Below are positions 54,424-64,000 of a stretch of DNA of 64,000 nucleotides, piece after piece. The stretch spans positions 77,546,895-77,610,894 of the forward strand of contig OY294044.1 in assembly GCA_958510825.1 (NCBI GenBank). The letters run 5' to 3'. This DNA comes from Brachypterus glaber (lineage: Eukaryota; Arthropoda; Insecta; Coleoptera; Kateretidae). Below the pieces are notes generated by a model, which worked only from the letters and a program-made list of their open reading frames with translations, was not told where the DNA came from and did no database searches. The position numbers and the translations under genes are program-made. Within the stretch, counting starts at the first letter, position 1; each line of letters starts with the position of its first letter.

Positions 54424-57132
54424 CACTACATGCCCAAGCAACAAAATAAAGACAATAAACCATAGACCAAGATATTTATACCAATAATGGTAAAATAGTG
54501 GGATTTTATACCAAATATTTAAACTTGAAATATAAATTTACCTTAAAGATGCAATATTGGTAAAATAAACCAACTAATATACCAATTTTATGTCATTAAA
54601 TACTTTTTCACCTTTATGTATAAAAAAGGTAAATACTTTGTTAAGATTTTCCAAAAAAATATACCAATTTTAGTCTTTAAATACTTTATAACTTACAGGT
54701 AAATTTCTTGGTATATCTGTGGACCAAATTGGAAAAAAAGTCTTATGTTTATGACTAAGCGAATGGTATTTTCAAGGATTATTTTGAGGTATAATTGTGG
54801 TAATTTGTACTTCATTATTTACTTAGAAGTTAAATAGTAGTCCTAGTTTTACAAAGACGTTTTAAATATTTGTATGACGTAATTTAGAAATAAATATACT
54901 TTAAAGTAAATTAGAAAGTTTTAGTAGACAAATAGTGGTATAAATTAAACTTTGAGGAACATTATATCATAATAGTATTATATCAACTTTGTTCTGTAGC
55001 TGCTTTATTTTTTTTTTTGGAACGTTGGTATACGTGTATAGAGGTTATTGATTCCTTTTTCTATGTACCTAACCTAAATGTTATAGTGCCCTCCGTTTGT
55101 CAAGTCTTTCGTAAACATTATATTGAAGTTTTTGTGAAGTTTTTTAATTTTGTACAAGTTACAATGGATATTAAAAAAAAACAAAACCATATTGGAGAAC
55201 CAGTGAGTTTCATAGACAAAAAAATAAAAAACTTTCTGTGCCTGAGAAAAAATCAACTATAGGTAATTACTTATAAGTAAATCAATTAATATAATTACAT
55301 AACATAAACTATACCCTATAGGGTATATAATATATTATGATAATAGGGTATAGTTTTTTACAAACTGGAGGTACTCCATATTGAATAAATTATGTGTATT
55401 TTTCTAGCCTAATTTTTTAATTTTTTTTAGGTTCTGAGGAAGCTTTAAATATAGATATTTGTGAAAATACTGAGGATCCTCTGTTCAAATATCAACCTTC
55501 AGAAGACAAGGAGCATGAGGATTTTTCAGAAACTATTCCTTCAGATGATGAAGATTACATAGAGGAAGAACAACTAAAGAGAAACTTATTATTAGTTGAT
55601 GAATTAATACAGTGGGCATTACATTATAAAATTACCCTAACTGCACTCACTGCGTTACTAGTGATACTAAGAAAGTGGGGACATAACTCTTTGCCCAAAG
55701 ATGCAAGGACAATATTAAAAACTCCCATTACAGAAATTGATGACATGGGTAATGGAAAATTTTGGTACAATGGGCTGAAAGAAAACATTTTAGGTGCTCT
55801 TGGAAATATAACAAAATCAATTACCATATATTTAAAATTTCATATTGACGGCATAGCACCTTTTAACTTCAGTTTTGGCCCATTTTATTTCTTATAGAGA
55901 GTATTAATATTTCACCAATGGTAGCCGCAGTTTATTATGGAGAGAGTAAACCACCCTTAAAATTATTTTTTGACAATTTTGTTAATGAACTAAAGGAGCT
56001 TGTGTCAAATGGACTTGCAATAAATAATTATAAAGTAAATGTAGAAATAAAATGTTTCATATGTGACACACCAGCCAGAAGTTTTATTAAAGGTATATAT
56101 AAGCGCATATTTATGGCAGCCAACCGTTAAAAAATAAAAACACTACAAAACTCAAAACCCTAACATACTAAAAATGGTGAAATAGTTTTAAATCGGTAAA
56201 ATAGTACTTGTAGTAGAAAATTCCAAAAAACTTTAATATACTGATATACTTTGGTAAGACTATTTCACATTTAAACGTGCTTTTTTTGCTAAAGGCTTGG
56301 AAAATTAGTTTACAAAGTATAAATTATTAGTTTTTTCGCCTTATTGGTAAAAACAATATAATTCGCCATTTTTTTTTTAGCAGTTTCGATTGATATGTTT
56401 TATTTTCATAATAATATTAAAAAGTTTTCTGCTAGAACAAAAAGAACATATACCTACAAGGTTATTAACTAAAAAAAATCATTTGTAAAACATTTTAATC
56501 CAATAATAGATAAAAATATTTTATTTAAGGTCTAAATATTAACAATTTTTTCTTTGAAACTTATGATTTTTTAAGGCGCTTGCTTTTTTTGTAACTTTTT
56601 CATTTTATTTTTCAAAAAATTCTCACGCGCACTAAATTTTGTGCCCACTGAACACTCATTTATACATATGTATTATATATTATAATTACAATTATGTTTA
56701 TGTTTATCAGAATTCTGCTTAAGCAGTTATATTTGTTGGCCATTTTACATTAAGTATTAATACTAATTTAATAATACAGATGGCCATCGTCAAAATTTTC
56801 GTTTCGTCAAAATTTTCAAGTGCCAACATAATAAGATTAAATGTTTCCAAATTGGGTAAAATTAAGACTTTTATTGGTATATTTCGGTATATTCTACGTT
56901 TAAACGTGCGAATAAGCGGACTATTTTACCTTAAAAATTAATCGTCTTGAAGTAAGTTCGTCCAGTGTAACCACTTTTTTACGTATAATTTACGCAGAAA
57001 AAGCGCTCCACTTTGGTAAGATCTACCACGATTAAACGTAAAATAAACTTTATCAAGGCAGTAGAGTATTCTTGGAAGTTGAAAAAGAGAACGATTCGTC
57101 TCCTATTTTACCAGCTTTGCTGCTTGGGTGTG
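54424..57132 (+). mobile_element. CACTA-like DNA transposon, decayed
   Basis: The left end reads CACTACATGCCCAAGCAACA and the right end, complemented, CACACCCAAGCAGCAAAGC, so the CCCAAGCARCAAA tips are inverted. About 350 bp inside the left end and 950 bp inside the right end are packed with GGTAAAATAG, GGTAAA and TACCAA motifs in both orientations, a structure characteristic of CACTA/EnSpm subterminal repeats. Between them lies a transposase-like gene fragment. The element is 2.7 kb, much shorter than a full CACTA transposon. Confidence 0.7.
55164..56092 (+). pseudogene. CACTA/tnp2-like transposase fragment
   Basis: Exon 55431-56092 follows an AG acceptor. It encodes an acidic stretch (SEDKEHEDFSETIPSDDEDY), then LRKWGHNSLPKDARTILKTP, GKFWYNGLKENILGAL, IYLKFHIDGIAPFN and, after a one-base frame change near 55873, FWPILF, AVYYGESKPP and VEIKCFICDTPARSFIKG. 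This block order occurs in a widespread family of animal transposon proteins in which the last block leads into GHxGYxxCxxC; that part is missing, with a GTATAT donor-like site at 56093. A first exon at about 55164-55262 is possible if a frame change in its A-run is allowed. Family placement near tnp2 is from memory of block order and is moderate. Confidence 0.6.
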
Positions 57133-57665
57133 CTCATTCTAACACTTGATACCGAATATTCATACCGTGTCTAGAGCTAGAATGGATTAATTATGTGTTT
57201 GAAAAGTGTGTGTATTTGCTTACATTCTAAGGCAGTCGTAGAAAAAAATTATTCTTCGTTTTCCCTTATTGATCTTTTATTATTTTTTATCTTTATCTCT
57301 CAAAGAAGGTTGTAAAGCCATTTTCGTACTAGGGTCTTCGGGACGTTATTGTGATTATTAAAACAAACCCCATTATTTTTGCTTTTTTAGTTCCAATAAT
57401 ACCACAATTTCTTTTCCACGAAAATTTATTAAATTGGAGTTTTGATCGAGTATAGTTAATGTTTTTTATTTGTTTTTACAGGTAATTAAATAAGATTTCT
57501 AGGCTCTATATTTATACTATAACCTAGGTCTACTCCTGGTTCAAACTGGTACAAAGTGTGTAAGATTTTGCAATTATAGTATGAACTGAAACAGTATCAC
57601 ATTCTATATGAATTGGTACCACTTTAACAATATTTACAGGTAAATCTGATTCATGTATTTTATTA
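57133..57665. other. No gene recognised
   Basis: AT-rich spacer between the CACTA-like element and the virus-derived element. Its end may hold the lost 3' part of the minus-strand gene that stops at 57666. Confidence 0.45.
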
Positions 57666-58095
57666 TTATAGGTTCCAAAACCAAGTAAATTTTTCTATAC
57701 TATCAGTGTGATTAAAGTTTATTTCATAAATACTCTCATTTTGGAATTTAAGAGTATTGTTATTAGGGCTTAAACTGTTTTTATTATGCAAATCGGTTGA
57801 AGAAAGTTGTTTTTGCAGATATTTTTCAATGTGAACTACTTCGTAAGCCCCCGTTGGTATAGAAATAATATGCTCCTTCTTTTTCTTTGTTTTATTTTTA
57901 TCAGTATTGTTTTCAACTTCTGTGTAGTAAAATTTATTGTTTTTCCCCTCCTCAATATTAGGGATAGAGTTGTATGTATAAAACCCAATCAGTGCCAAGG
58001 AATACTGATAATCAGGGTCAAGTTCTATTGGAGGGTAATATTCTTTGTCACAAGAGATTTGTATATCCTAACAGGGCGAATGTCAGAGACATGAC
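57666..58095 (-). pseudogene. Conserved hypothetical gene accompanying PolB
   Basis: The minus strand reads YYPPIELDPDYQYSLALIGF, then YNSIPNIEEGKNNKFYY, IISIPTGAYEVVHIEKYLQK and a SLSPNNNTLKF block. I recall this pattern from uncharacterised insect proteins found beside PolB genes in virus-like elements; a structural role has been suspected, but I cannot confirm it. The frame is broken upstream near 58055 and the C-terminal part is missing. It points away from PolB and shares its upstream region. Confidence 0.5.
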
Positions 58096-58129
58096 TATAA
58101 TTGGAGAGCTCTAAAACTATCAAGCTTTT

Positions 58130-58275
58130 TATAAGCTATTAGATAAGAATCAGATAAGATTAAGATAATATTAAGATAATATTCAGATAAGACTTAGATA
58201 AGATTCAGATAAGATTCAGATAAGATTCAGATAAGATTATGATAAGATTAAGATAAGATTAAGATAAAATTGATA
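58130..58275. repeat. Tandem GATAAGATTMA repeat in a divergent intergenic region
   Basis: About a dozen copies of AGATAAGATTCAG or AGATAAGATTAAG (10-12 bp spacing) lie between the two divergent coding regions of the virus-derived element. The position suits a shared promoter or replication-control region; this is inference. Confidence 0.8.
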
Positions 58276-58903
58276 ATCTTGATGGTTATAACCTAAATTC
58301 TTAAAACGAGTCTGATTTTTCAGTGTATCGTTTATAAAATAAATATAAAGGAGAAGATTGCAGCTGGCCAGTTATTCTGCTAAGGAAGTTCAATCAGTCT
58401 AGTCAGTTTTGCTGTTATTAAAAATATTAAAAATGGAGAAGATTGAAATTTTTAAAAACGTTACGAAGAAAATTAAAAAGTTTAATCTACAAGGGAGAAC
58501 AATAGAATTTAAAATAAAACCAGTACCAGCCGACAAAGAACCAGTGTTATGGATGAAAGAAGCAGTTAATGAAATTTATTCTAAAAGGAACGGAGGGGGT
58601 TAGTCCTACGGATCAAATTGGATTCAACTTTTGCTCAAAAGACTTTAAACGCGGTGAGGGTTGGCTTCGTTTTCAAGAAGCATCAAAGGTTACATTTGAT
58701 GATATTTGGGGTGTCATTTCCAACATATATCAGTCAAATAGCACAGGAGTAAGCTCTGATACATTTTGTTTGAGTGTTACCTCTGTCAAGATGCCTGTAG
58801 GAAAGGGAAAGGATAAATCTCGAAGATACAATACGTTTGATGAGGAATGTGCGATGCGTAGAGGCATTGTTACGATATTTTTGAAAAATTCATGGCCAAT
58901 AAA

Positions 58904-60494
58904 ATGAATATTTTTTTTATCCAAAGAAAAAATTTTATCGGAAAAACAATTTGGCTTCAGACACGGTAAAAGTACACAGGATGCACTAATTGCTCTCACA
59001 TCAGAACTGTACAACTGCGTTGATAACTCAGCACCTGTCCTCGCTATCTTTCTCGACCTCGCCAAGGCTTTTGACACCGTTAATCATAAAAGGTTGTTGG
59101 ATAAATTACAAAGGTACGGGTTTAGAGGCTGCGCCTTGAATCTAATCAAGAGTTACCTTACAGAAAGAAAACAACGTGTTAAAATTGGCAAAGAACTAAG
59201 CGATGAGCTTACAGTAACCTGTGGAGTACCACAAGGGACAGTTCTTGGACCTTTACTTTTTAATATTTATATCAATGACCTTTTTTTGCAAGCTGATGAC
59301 ATAACAATAGTTGCATTTGCCGATGATACCGCAATACTGATAAAAGGCAAAACTTGGGACGAGGTCGAGAAAAACGCGGAAAGGGCTCTAAAGTTAATCG
59401 GAGGCTGGCTAGATCATAATCACTTAAAACTTAATAGTGAAAAGACTAAATTTATTTGCTTCACTTCGTATCAAAAATATATCCCTGAAATAAATAATTT
59501 AACTTTACATAAATTTAAATGCAATAAAAATGTCTGTCAATGTAACTGTAAGATAGAAAAGGTTCACAAAATAAAGTATTTAGGAGTTGTTATTGACTGC
59601 AATTTAAAGTGGGACGATCATATTAATCAAGTTAATAATAGAATAAGAAAAACTATGTATATTTTTAAAGTATTGAAACACTTTTTAAATAAGCAAGTCT
59701 TAAAAAGCGTTTATTTTGCACTAGTACAGAGTATTCTAACTTATGGTATAATAGTATGGGGGGGAGCGTATAAATCTAAGTTTGATAATCTAAATGTAAC
59801 TCATCACCAAATAATTAAGTCAATACTGAATAAACCTTTTAGATATTCCACAGAACTGATATTTATACAGCTTAATGTTTTCGATTTACAAAAGCTATAT
59901 ACTCTAGAAATTTTAAAACATTATTATAAAAATAAATCGTCCATTAATATTAATCGACATAATTACCCTACTAGAGCGTCAAACGATCTAATAAGTGAAA
60001 TACCGAAAAGCAAAAAAACGATAATGCACAAATATTTTCTGTATTATTTACCAAAAATTTATAATTTATTACCAATCTCATTAAAAACGTTTGTTGGCAG
60101 TAAAAAAACTTTTATTTTCAAAATTAAACAGTGGATAAATGAGGACTTTAATCGTATAAATTTAATATTTTCGTAATGATTTTACTTATTTAATATAAAG
60201 AAAAATAATGACAAAAAATATACTACATGTAAGTTAATTATTTGCAAATGATCAAAATAAAACAAAAAAAGTATTTTATATATTATATTCAATTATATCA
60301 CATCTGTTACTAAATATAGTTTTTCATCGTCACGAACAAACCTGATGGTTTCTGTGACAACTAACTAAACAAAATTGAATAAGGTACATTCTCTAAGCCA
60401 TTTTTTTTTTCAATTTTTGTAAATCTGTTAAACTCAAAGAAAATGTGACCATAAAAAGTTTATAAGTTTATAAATAAATAAATAAATAAATAAA
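58904..60494 (+). mobile_element. 5'-truncated LINE inserted into PolB
   Basis: The insertion is flanked by a 7-bp direct repeat CAATAAA (58897-58903 and 60495-60501). It starts within the RT domain and ends in an (ATAA)n tail (60471-60494) after a 300-bp 3' UTR. PolB coding resumes immediately after the duplicate, which supports these borders. Confidence 0.85.
58914..60176 (+). CDS. LINE reverse transcriptase, 5'-truncated but open
   Basis: Open for about 420 codons without a stop. It enters inside the RT domain at KQFGFRHGKSTQDAL, then motif A FLDLAKAFDTVNH (59053-59091), GVPQGTVLGPLLFNIYINDL, the catalytic FADD box (about 59314), a NSEKTKFICF block, KIKYLGVVID, and a long C-terminal region with a CNCKIEKVHKIKYLG stretch and an HNYPTRASNDLI block. 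The endonuclease, and the fingers part of RT, are absent, so it cannot retrotranspose alone. The intact frame compared with the broken host PolB suggests a recent insertion. Block order fits the Jockey/CR1 group; the family was not determined. Confidence 0.85.
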   Translation, partial: FLSKEKILSEKQFGFRHGKSTQDALIALTSELYNCVDNSAPVLAIFLDLAKAFDTVNHKRLLDKLQRYGFRGCALNLIKSYLTERKQRVKIGKELSDELTVTCGVPQGTVLGPLLFNIYINDLFLQADDITIVAFADDTAILIKGKTWDEVEKNAERALKLIGGWLDHNHLKLNSEKTKFICFTSYQKYIPEINNLTLHKFKCNKNVCQCNCKIEKVHKIKYLGVVIDCNLKWDDHINQVNNRIRKTMYIFKVLKHFLNKQVLKSVYFALVQSILTYGIIVWGGAYKSKFDNLNVTHHQIIKSILNKPFRYSTELIFIQLNVFDLQKLYTLEILKHYYKNKSSININRHNYPTRASNDLISEIPKSKKTIMHKYFLYYLPKIYNLLPISLKTFVGSKKTFIFKIKQWINEDFNRINLIFS

Positions 60495-62666
60495 CAATAA
60501 AGATAATTTATGTCTACCTCGTGCACTCGTCGTTGCAATAGCTTACGTTGAAAAGGATCCTCTATATTCTAAAATTCAAAAAGATACTGGTAAAATTCAG
60601 ACTCAAAAAGCTATCAGCCTGCTGCAATCATCTGGTGTTAGCGTACCTGTTGAAGGATGTGGAATTACAGAACTTCGGAAGTTTCAACAAAATTTGCAGA
60701 AATACAAGATTGTCGTTTACCAGTATGGAAATAAAGGAAGAGATGTAATATTTGAAGGAAAAGAACGAGAACTTAAAATTAATCTTCTTTATCACGAGAG
60801 ACACTTTAATGTTATAACATCCCAGCTTTTTGTTGTAGCTATTATTGTGAATTGTGTCACATACCTTATGATCATAAAACTCATCATAGATGCGGTGGTA
60901 CTTGTCCTGCGTGTCAGGAATCACCGATTTGCGAAAGGGGAGAAAAAATCCATTGTAATGAATGCAATCGTAATTTTAGGGGGCAATTTTGTTTTGAAAA
61001 TCATAAAAAGAAACACTCTAAAGTATCTGTCTGTGATCAAATCCATTCATGGTTGTTTTTATTACGGACACACATGTCTTAAAAATCAAAGAGATAAACC
61101 CTTAAATGATTATATTTATGATACTTTAAATAATCGTTATGAGTCAACACTTGCAAAAACGGAACGATTAAGACAAAAGGGTTATACAGTTATAGAAGAA
61201 TGGGAATGCAATTTTAGAAATAAGAAAGAAGCACTACTACAAACTGAAAATCACCCCTTAATATTAAAGACAAACCTTAAGGGATGCCTTTTATAGTGGC
61301 CGAACTGGAAATTGCAGAGAATATTATAAATGTGGACCATATGAAAAAATTAAATATGTAGATGTTTGCTCTCTGTATCCATGGGTCTGTAAATATGGGG
61401 TATTCCCGATCGGTCACCCTAAAGTATATGTCGGACATGAAGAATGTTCAACACTAAATTTACAAAAGACCTATGGTTTAATAAAATGTAAAATTCTACC
61501 ACCAACAAGGCTGTATCATCCAGTTTTACCCGTTAAAATTAATGGAAAACTAATGTTTGTCTTGTGTCGAACTTGTGGGCAGACTCTTAATCAACAAGAG
61601 TGTCAACATACCGATAAGGAAAGATTTTTGACTGGAACATGGGTCATGGATGAAGTAAATAAGGCTCTAGATAAGGGTTATAAAATAGCTGAAATTTATA
61701 AAGTTTGGGAGTACAAAACTACACAGTTTGATAAAATTTCAAAAACAAAAGGCTTATTTACAGACATGATGAACAAATTTATAAAAATTAAACAGCAGGC
61801 TTCAGGATGGCCCCAAAATTGTAATACAGATGAAGAACGTAACCAGTATATAGAAGATTACATGGAGCGTGAAGACGTTAAGCTTGAATTTGCCCAAATT
61901 ATTGAGAACCCCGGACTCTAGCAAAATTAATTCTAAATTCGTTTTGGGGTAAATTTGGACAGAGGGAAAATCAACCAAAAACCTGTATCGTAAATCAGTC
62001 AGAAGAATTATTTAACATATTAACCAACCCTACATCGACGTTAACAATATTCTACCTACAAATGAATCCACATTGATTTTAAATTACGAGTACATTGAAG
62101 AAGCTTTCGAAGAACTTTCTACAGTAAACGTTGTAATTGCCAGTTACGTCACTGCTCAGGCTCGTTTAAAATTATACAGGTACTTGGAAAAGTTAGGTGA
62201 GAGAGTGGCTTATTTTGACACTGATTCGGTTATATATATTTCAAAACCAGGTGAATACGATGTACCTACTGGAGAATTTATTGGAGATATGACTGACGAG
62301 CTAAACGGAGATTATGGAATTGGAAGTTATATAAAAGAATTTGTATGTGGTGGACCCAAGAATTACGCGAACACTGTACAGCACACGTTGACGAAGCTAA
62401 AAAAGAACCTCGTAGTGTGCAAAGTTAAGGGTATAAACCTAAATTATTCCGCATCTCGTATAATAAATTTTGAAAGCATCAAAAAAATGATTTTGACTCC
62501 TTCAGATCCTGTTTTCATAACATCTAATCAGATCAGAAGGACAAAAGAACACCAAGTGATTAGTTAAATGGAAACAAAAATATATAAACCAACGTCTTCC
62601 AAAAGATGCTTTGATGAATCTTTTGATCCAGTTCCATTCGGCTTTAAAAGAAGAAAAATCGAATAG

Positions 62667-63380
62667 TTTTTGTCAACCTCTTATAGCTTATTTTCATATA
62701 CTATTATTATCAATATAATTATTTTAAAAGCTTTCTTGTTTTTTATTTATCTTATAAATATATTAATATTTATATATCTATAGGATTAAAAAGTATGGAC
62801 TTACTATATGAAAAAAAAAAACGCAAAAACGATTGTAACACTACTTTAAAATTTATTTGATAATATAAATATAATTATTTGTTAATAATAAAATATTCAT
62901 ATTAAATATGATTAACCGTAAACTTTTAACATTGTACTAAAACTTATTTATACTATACATAGCAAATCCCGTATTTTTTTTTTGTAAAATTGATGTAAGA
63001 AAGCTAAGTTTAAAGTTTTTATTTCAGATTTTTTGAGTCATCGTTTTCAGAAGAATTACTGAAAAATAAATTAAAATGGAGAATGATGATAAAATAATAG
63101 AAATAATATAGGTAGAAAATTAAGTTTTGATCAAGGAAGGCTTGCCTGACTTGGGTTAAAACATACATTTTTACTATCAATTTATTTTTATAGGTTTGTA
63201 AAAAATAAATTTGTTTCTATAGGTCCATTTAGACTAGGCTCTACCATATATATATTTTTTCTAATTTATATTGCTTATTTTACATTAAAAAATAGGACTG
63301 GTATCCTTTAGGCGAAACTTACCTTTCCCCCAACCACTAGTATGCATATCTTTAATGATTAAAATTTATATTTACAACTG
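62667..63380. other. No gene recognised
   Basis: Very AT-rich sequence following the PolB stop. If the virus-derived element extends further, this region does not show another of its genes. Confidence 0.5.
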
Positions 63381-63660
63381 GCTTGTGGCTCAGTATGTAT
63401 CGCGTTCGTTTATCAACCTGCAGGTCCTCAGTTCAATTCACCGCCATCGCGATTTTTTTTTTAAGTAATAATGTACAGGTTTGTTGAAAAACAAACCCCG
63501 GCGATTGACGCGTTACTTACCAAATAAGGGCTTTACATATAGGGTTTGTGGACTGTGGCCCCTGGGGGGTCTGCTTAATGGGTCTAAATACCCAAAGGGT
63601 ACTGTCTTTACGACAGGGAGCTGCGTATTTGATCTAAACGCCAAAAAGGGTACTAGAAAA
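63380..63660 (+). other. Possible SINE-like sequence with tRNA-like boxes
   Basis: TGGCTCAGTATG at 63387-63398 resembles an A box and AGTTCAATTC at about 63430 resembles a B box, at tRNA-like spacing. The T stem does not pair and the acceptor is unclear. Downstream sequence up to about 63675 is GC-richer than its surroundings. This is a weak call. Confidence 0.3.
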
Positions 63661-63748
63661 CTTAGGTACTAACAGCACTGAATTATTTTATTTTTAGCAA
63701 ACCAAAAGAGCCTACCGGAAACGGCCATTTTGAATTTTTAAATTTTCC

Positions 63749-63948
63749 NNNNNNNNNNNNNNNNNNNNNNNNNNNNNNNNNNNNNNNNNNNNNNNNNNNN
63801 NNNNNNNNNNNNNNNNNNNNNNNNNNNNNNNNNNNNNNNNNNNNNNNNNNNNNNNNNNNNNNNNNNNNNNNNNNNNNNNNNNNNNNNNNNNNNNNNNNNN
63901 NNNNNNNNNNNNNNNNNNNNNNNNNNNNNNNNNNNNNNNNNNNNNNNN
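63749..63948. other. Assembly gap of 200 N
   Basis: Exactly 200 N, which is normally a placeholder of unknown true length. The two X-rich frames across it are meaningless. Confidence 0.99.
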
Positions 63949-64000
63949 GAACTTTTAAATGACATGACAACTTCCATTTTTTTTTTTCTTTTTGGAATTT

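Larger units (their letters stand above)
58433..62666 (+). pseudogene. DNA polymerase B, protein-primed (viral/organellar) type
   Basis: Read in order, ignoring the LINE: an N-terminal region from the ATG at 58433 (FKRGEGWLRFQEASKVTF, NTFDEECAMRRGIV), DNLCLPRALVVAIAYVE at 60502, a Cys/His cluster (CELCHIPYDHKTHHRCGG; CNECNRNFRGQFCFENH) at 60845-61020, an IHGCFYYGHTC domain at 61050-61230, then AFYSGRTGN and polymerase motif A DVCSLYP near 61365, motif B KLILNSFWGKFG near 61925 and motif C YFDTDSVIY near 62213. These match protein-primed PolB of Polinton and related viruses. Frame changes occur near 58590, 60840, 61050, 61260, 61916 and 62060, with an in-frame stop at 62565. The exonuclease block expected between the Cys cluster and IHG domain is absent. 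Confidence 0.85.
57660..62670. mobile_element. Polinton/Maverick-like or related virus-derived element, decayed
   Basis: Two divergent coding regions share a central 330-bp intergenic region: a minus-strand gene (57666-58095) and a plus-strand protein-primed-type PolB (58433-62666). A LINE (58904-60494) splits PolB. No terminal inverted repeats, integrase, ATPase, protease or major capsid gene were found in the window, so the element is incomplete or belongs to a smaller related class of insect PolB-bearing elements. Confidence 0.65.

Noticed and set aside
46303..56092. A gene joining the 46303 exon to the 55431 exon
   Set aside because: Phases match, but the exons lie in two different TIR-bounded elements and the intron would contain the whole satellite array. 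A local first exon at 55164 is a simpler option.
57807..58094. Plus-strand 95-codon frame opposite the PolB companion gene
   Set aside because: It is the antisense of the recognisable minus-strand coding region.
46485..58275. CRISPR-like arrays
   Set aside because: Satellite and minisatellite units are contiguous or have related spacers, and this is eukaryotic DNA; there are no unique equal-length spacers.

Overview
The window is AT-rich eukaryotic DNA, most likely from an insect with a large, transposon-crowded genome. The reasons are one host gene with GT-AG introns of insect-like sequence, many arthropod-type LINE fragments with (ATAAA)n or (TAA)n tails, Tc1/mariner-, piggyBac- and CACTA-like DNA elements, and an endogenous protein-primed DNA polymerase B element. 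I cannot fix the order; a beetle or another repeat-rich insect is a guess. There is no sign of bacterial or phage organisation.

The only convincing host gene is a plus-strand gene for 6-phosphofructo-2-kinase/fructose-2,6-bisphosphatase (PFKFB). Five shared exons lie between 39969 and 43818 and cover both catalytic domains. Two candidate alternative first exons lie far upstream, at 25807-25885 and 32226-32292. Both start with ATG, encode related short peptides, end in phase 1 at a splice donor, and join the first shared exon in frame. The last C-terminal exon(s) were not found. The introns hold most of the mobile elements between 25.9 and 43.7 kb.

Layout. 0-25 kb: no host gene recognised; diverged foldback repeats (3.8-5.0 and 5.6-7.6 kb), hairpin MITEs, LINE 3' fragments (1.2, 12.1, 18.9, 21.5-23.6 kb), a tRNA-derived SINE (12.6 kb) and minisatellites. 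25.8-43.8 kb: PFKFB, with a broken Tc1-like element, a piggyBac-like TTAA element, a foldback element with 260-bp arms nested in a LINE, a 539-bp tandem duplication, an inverted pair of tRNA-like sequences and several MITEs in its introns. 43.8-45.5 kb: a TIR element carrying another repeat inside it. 45.9-51.6 kb: a TIR-bounded, CACTA-like element holding about 31 copies of a 152-bp satellite. 54.4-57.1 kb: a second CACTA-like element with a frameshifted transposase-like gene. 57.7-62.7 kb: a decayed Polinton/Maverick-like or related virus-derived element with a divergent small gene and a PolB gene split by a LINE insertion. 63749-63948: an assembly gap of exactly 200 N.

Apart from PFKFB nothing here looks like a working pathway. 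The rest is layered mobile-element history: insertions within insertions, several datable by target-site duplications or by an empty-site copy elsewhere in the window. I did not find a convincing new biological system. The best leads are the duplicated PFKFB first exons, the satellite array inside a transposon, a hairpin family with a conserved GC-rich loop, and the head-to-head tRNA-like insertion.
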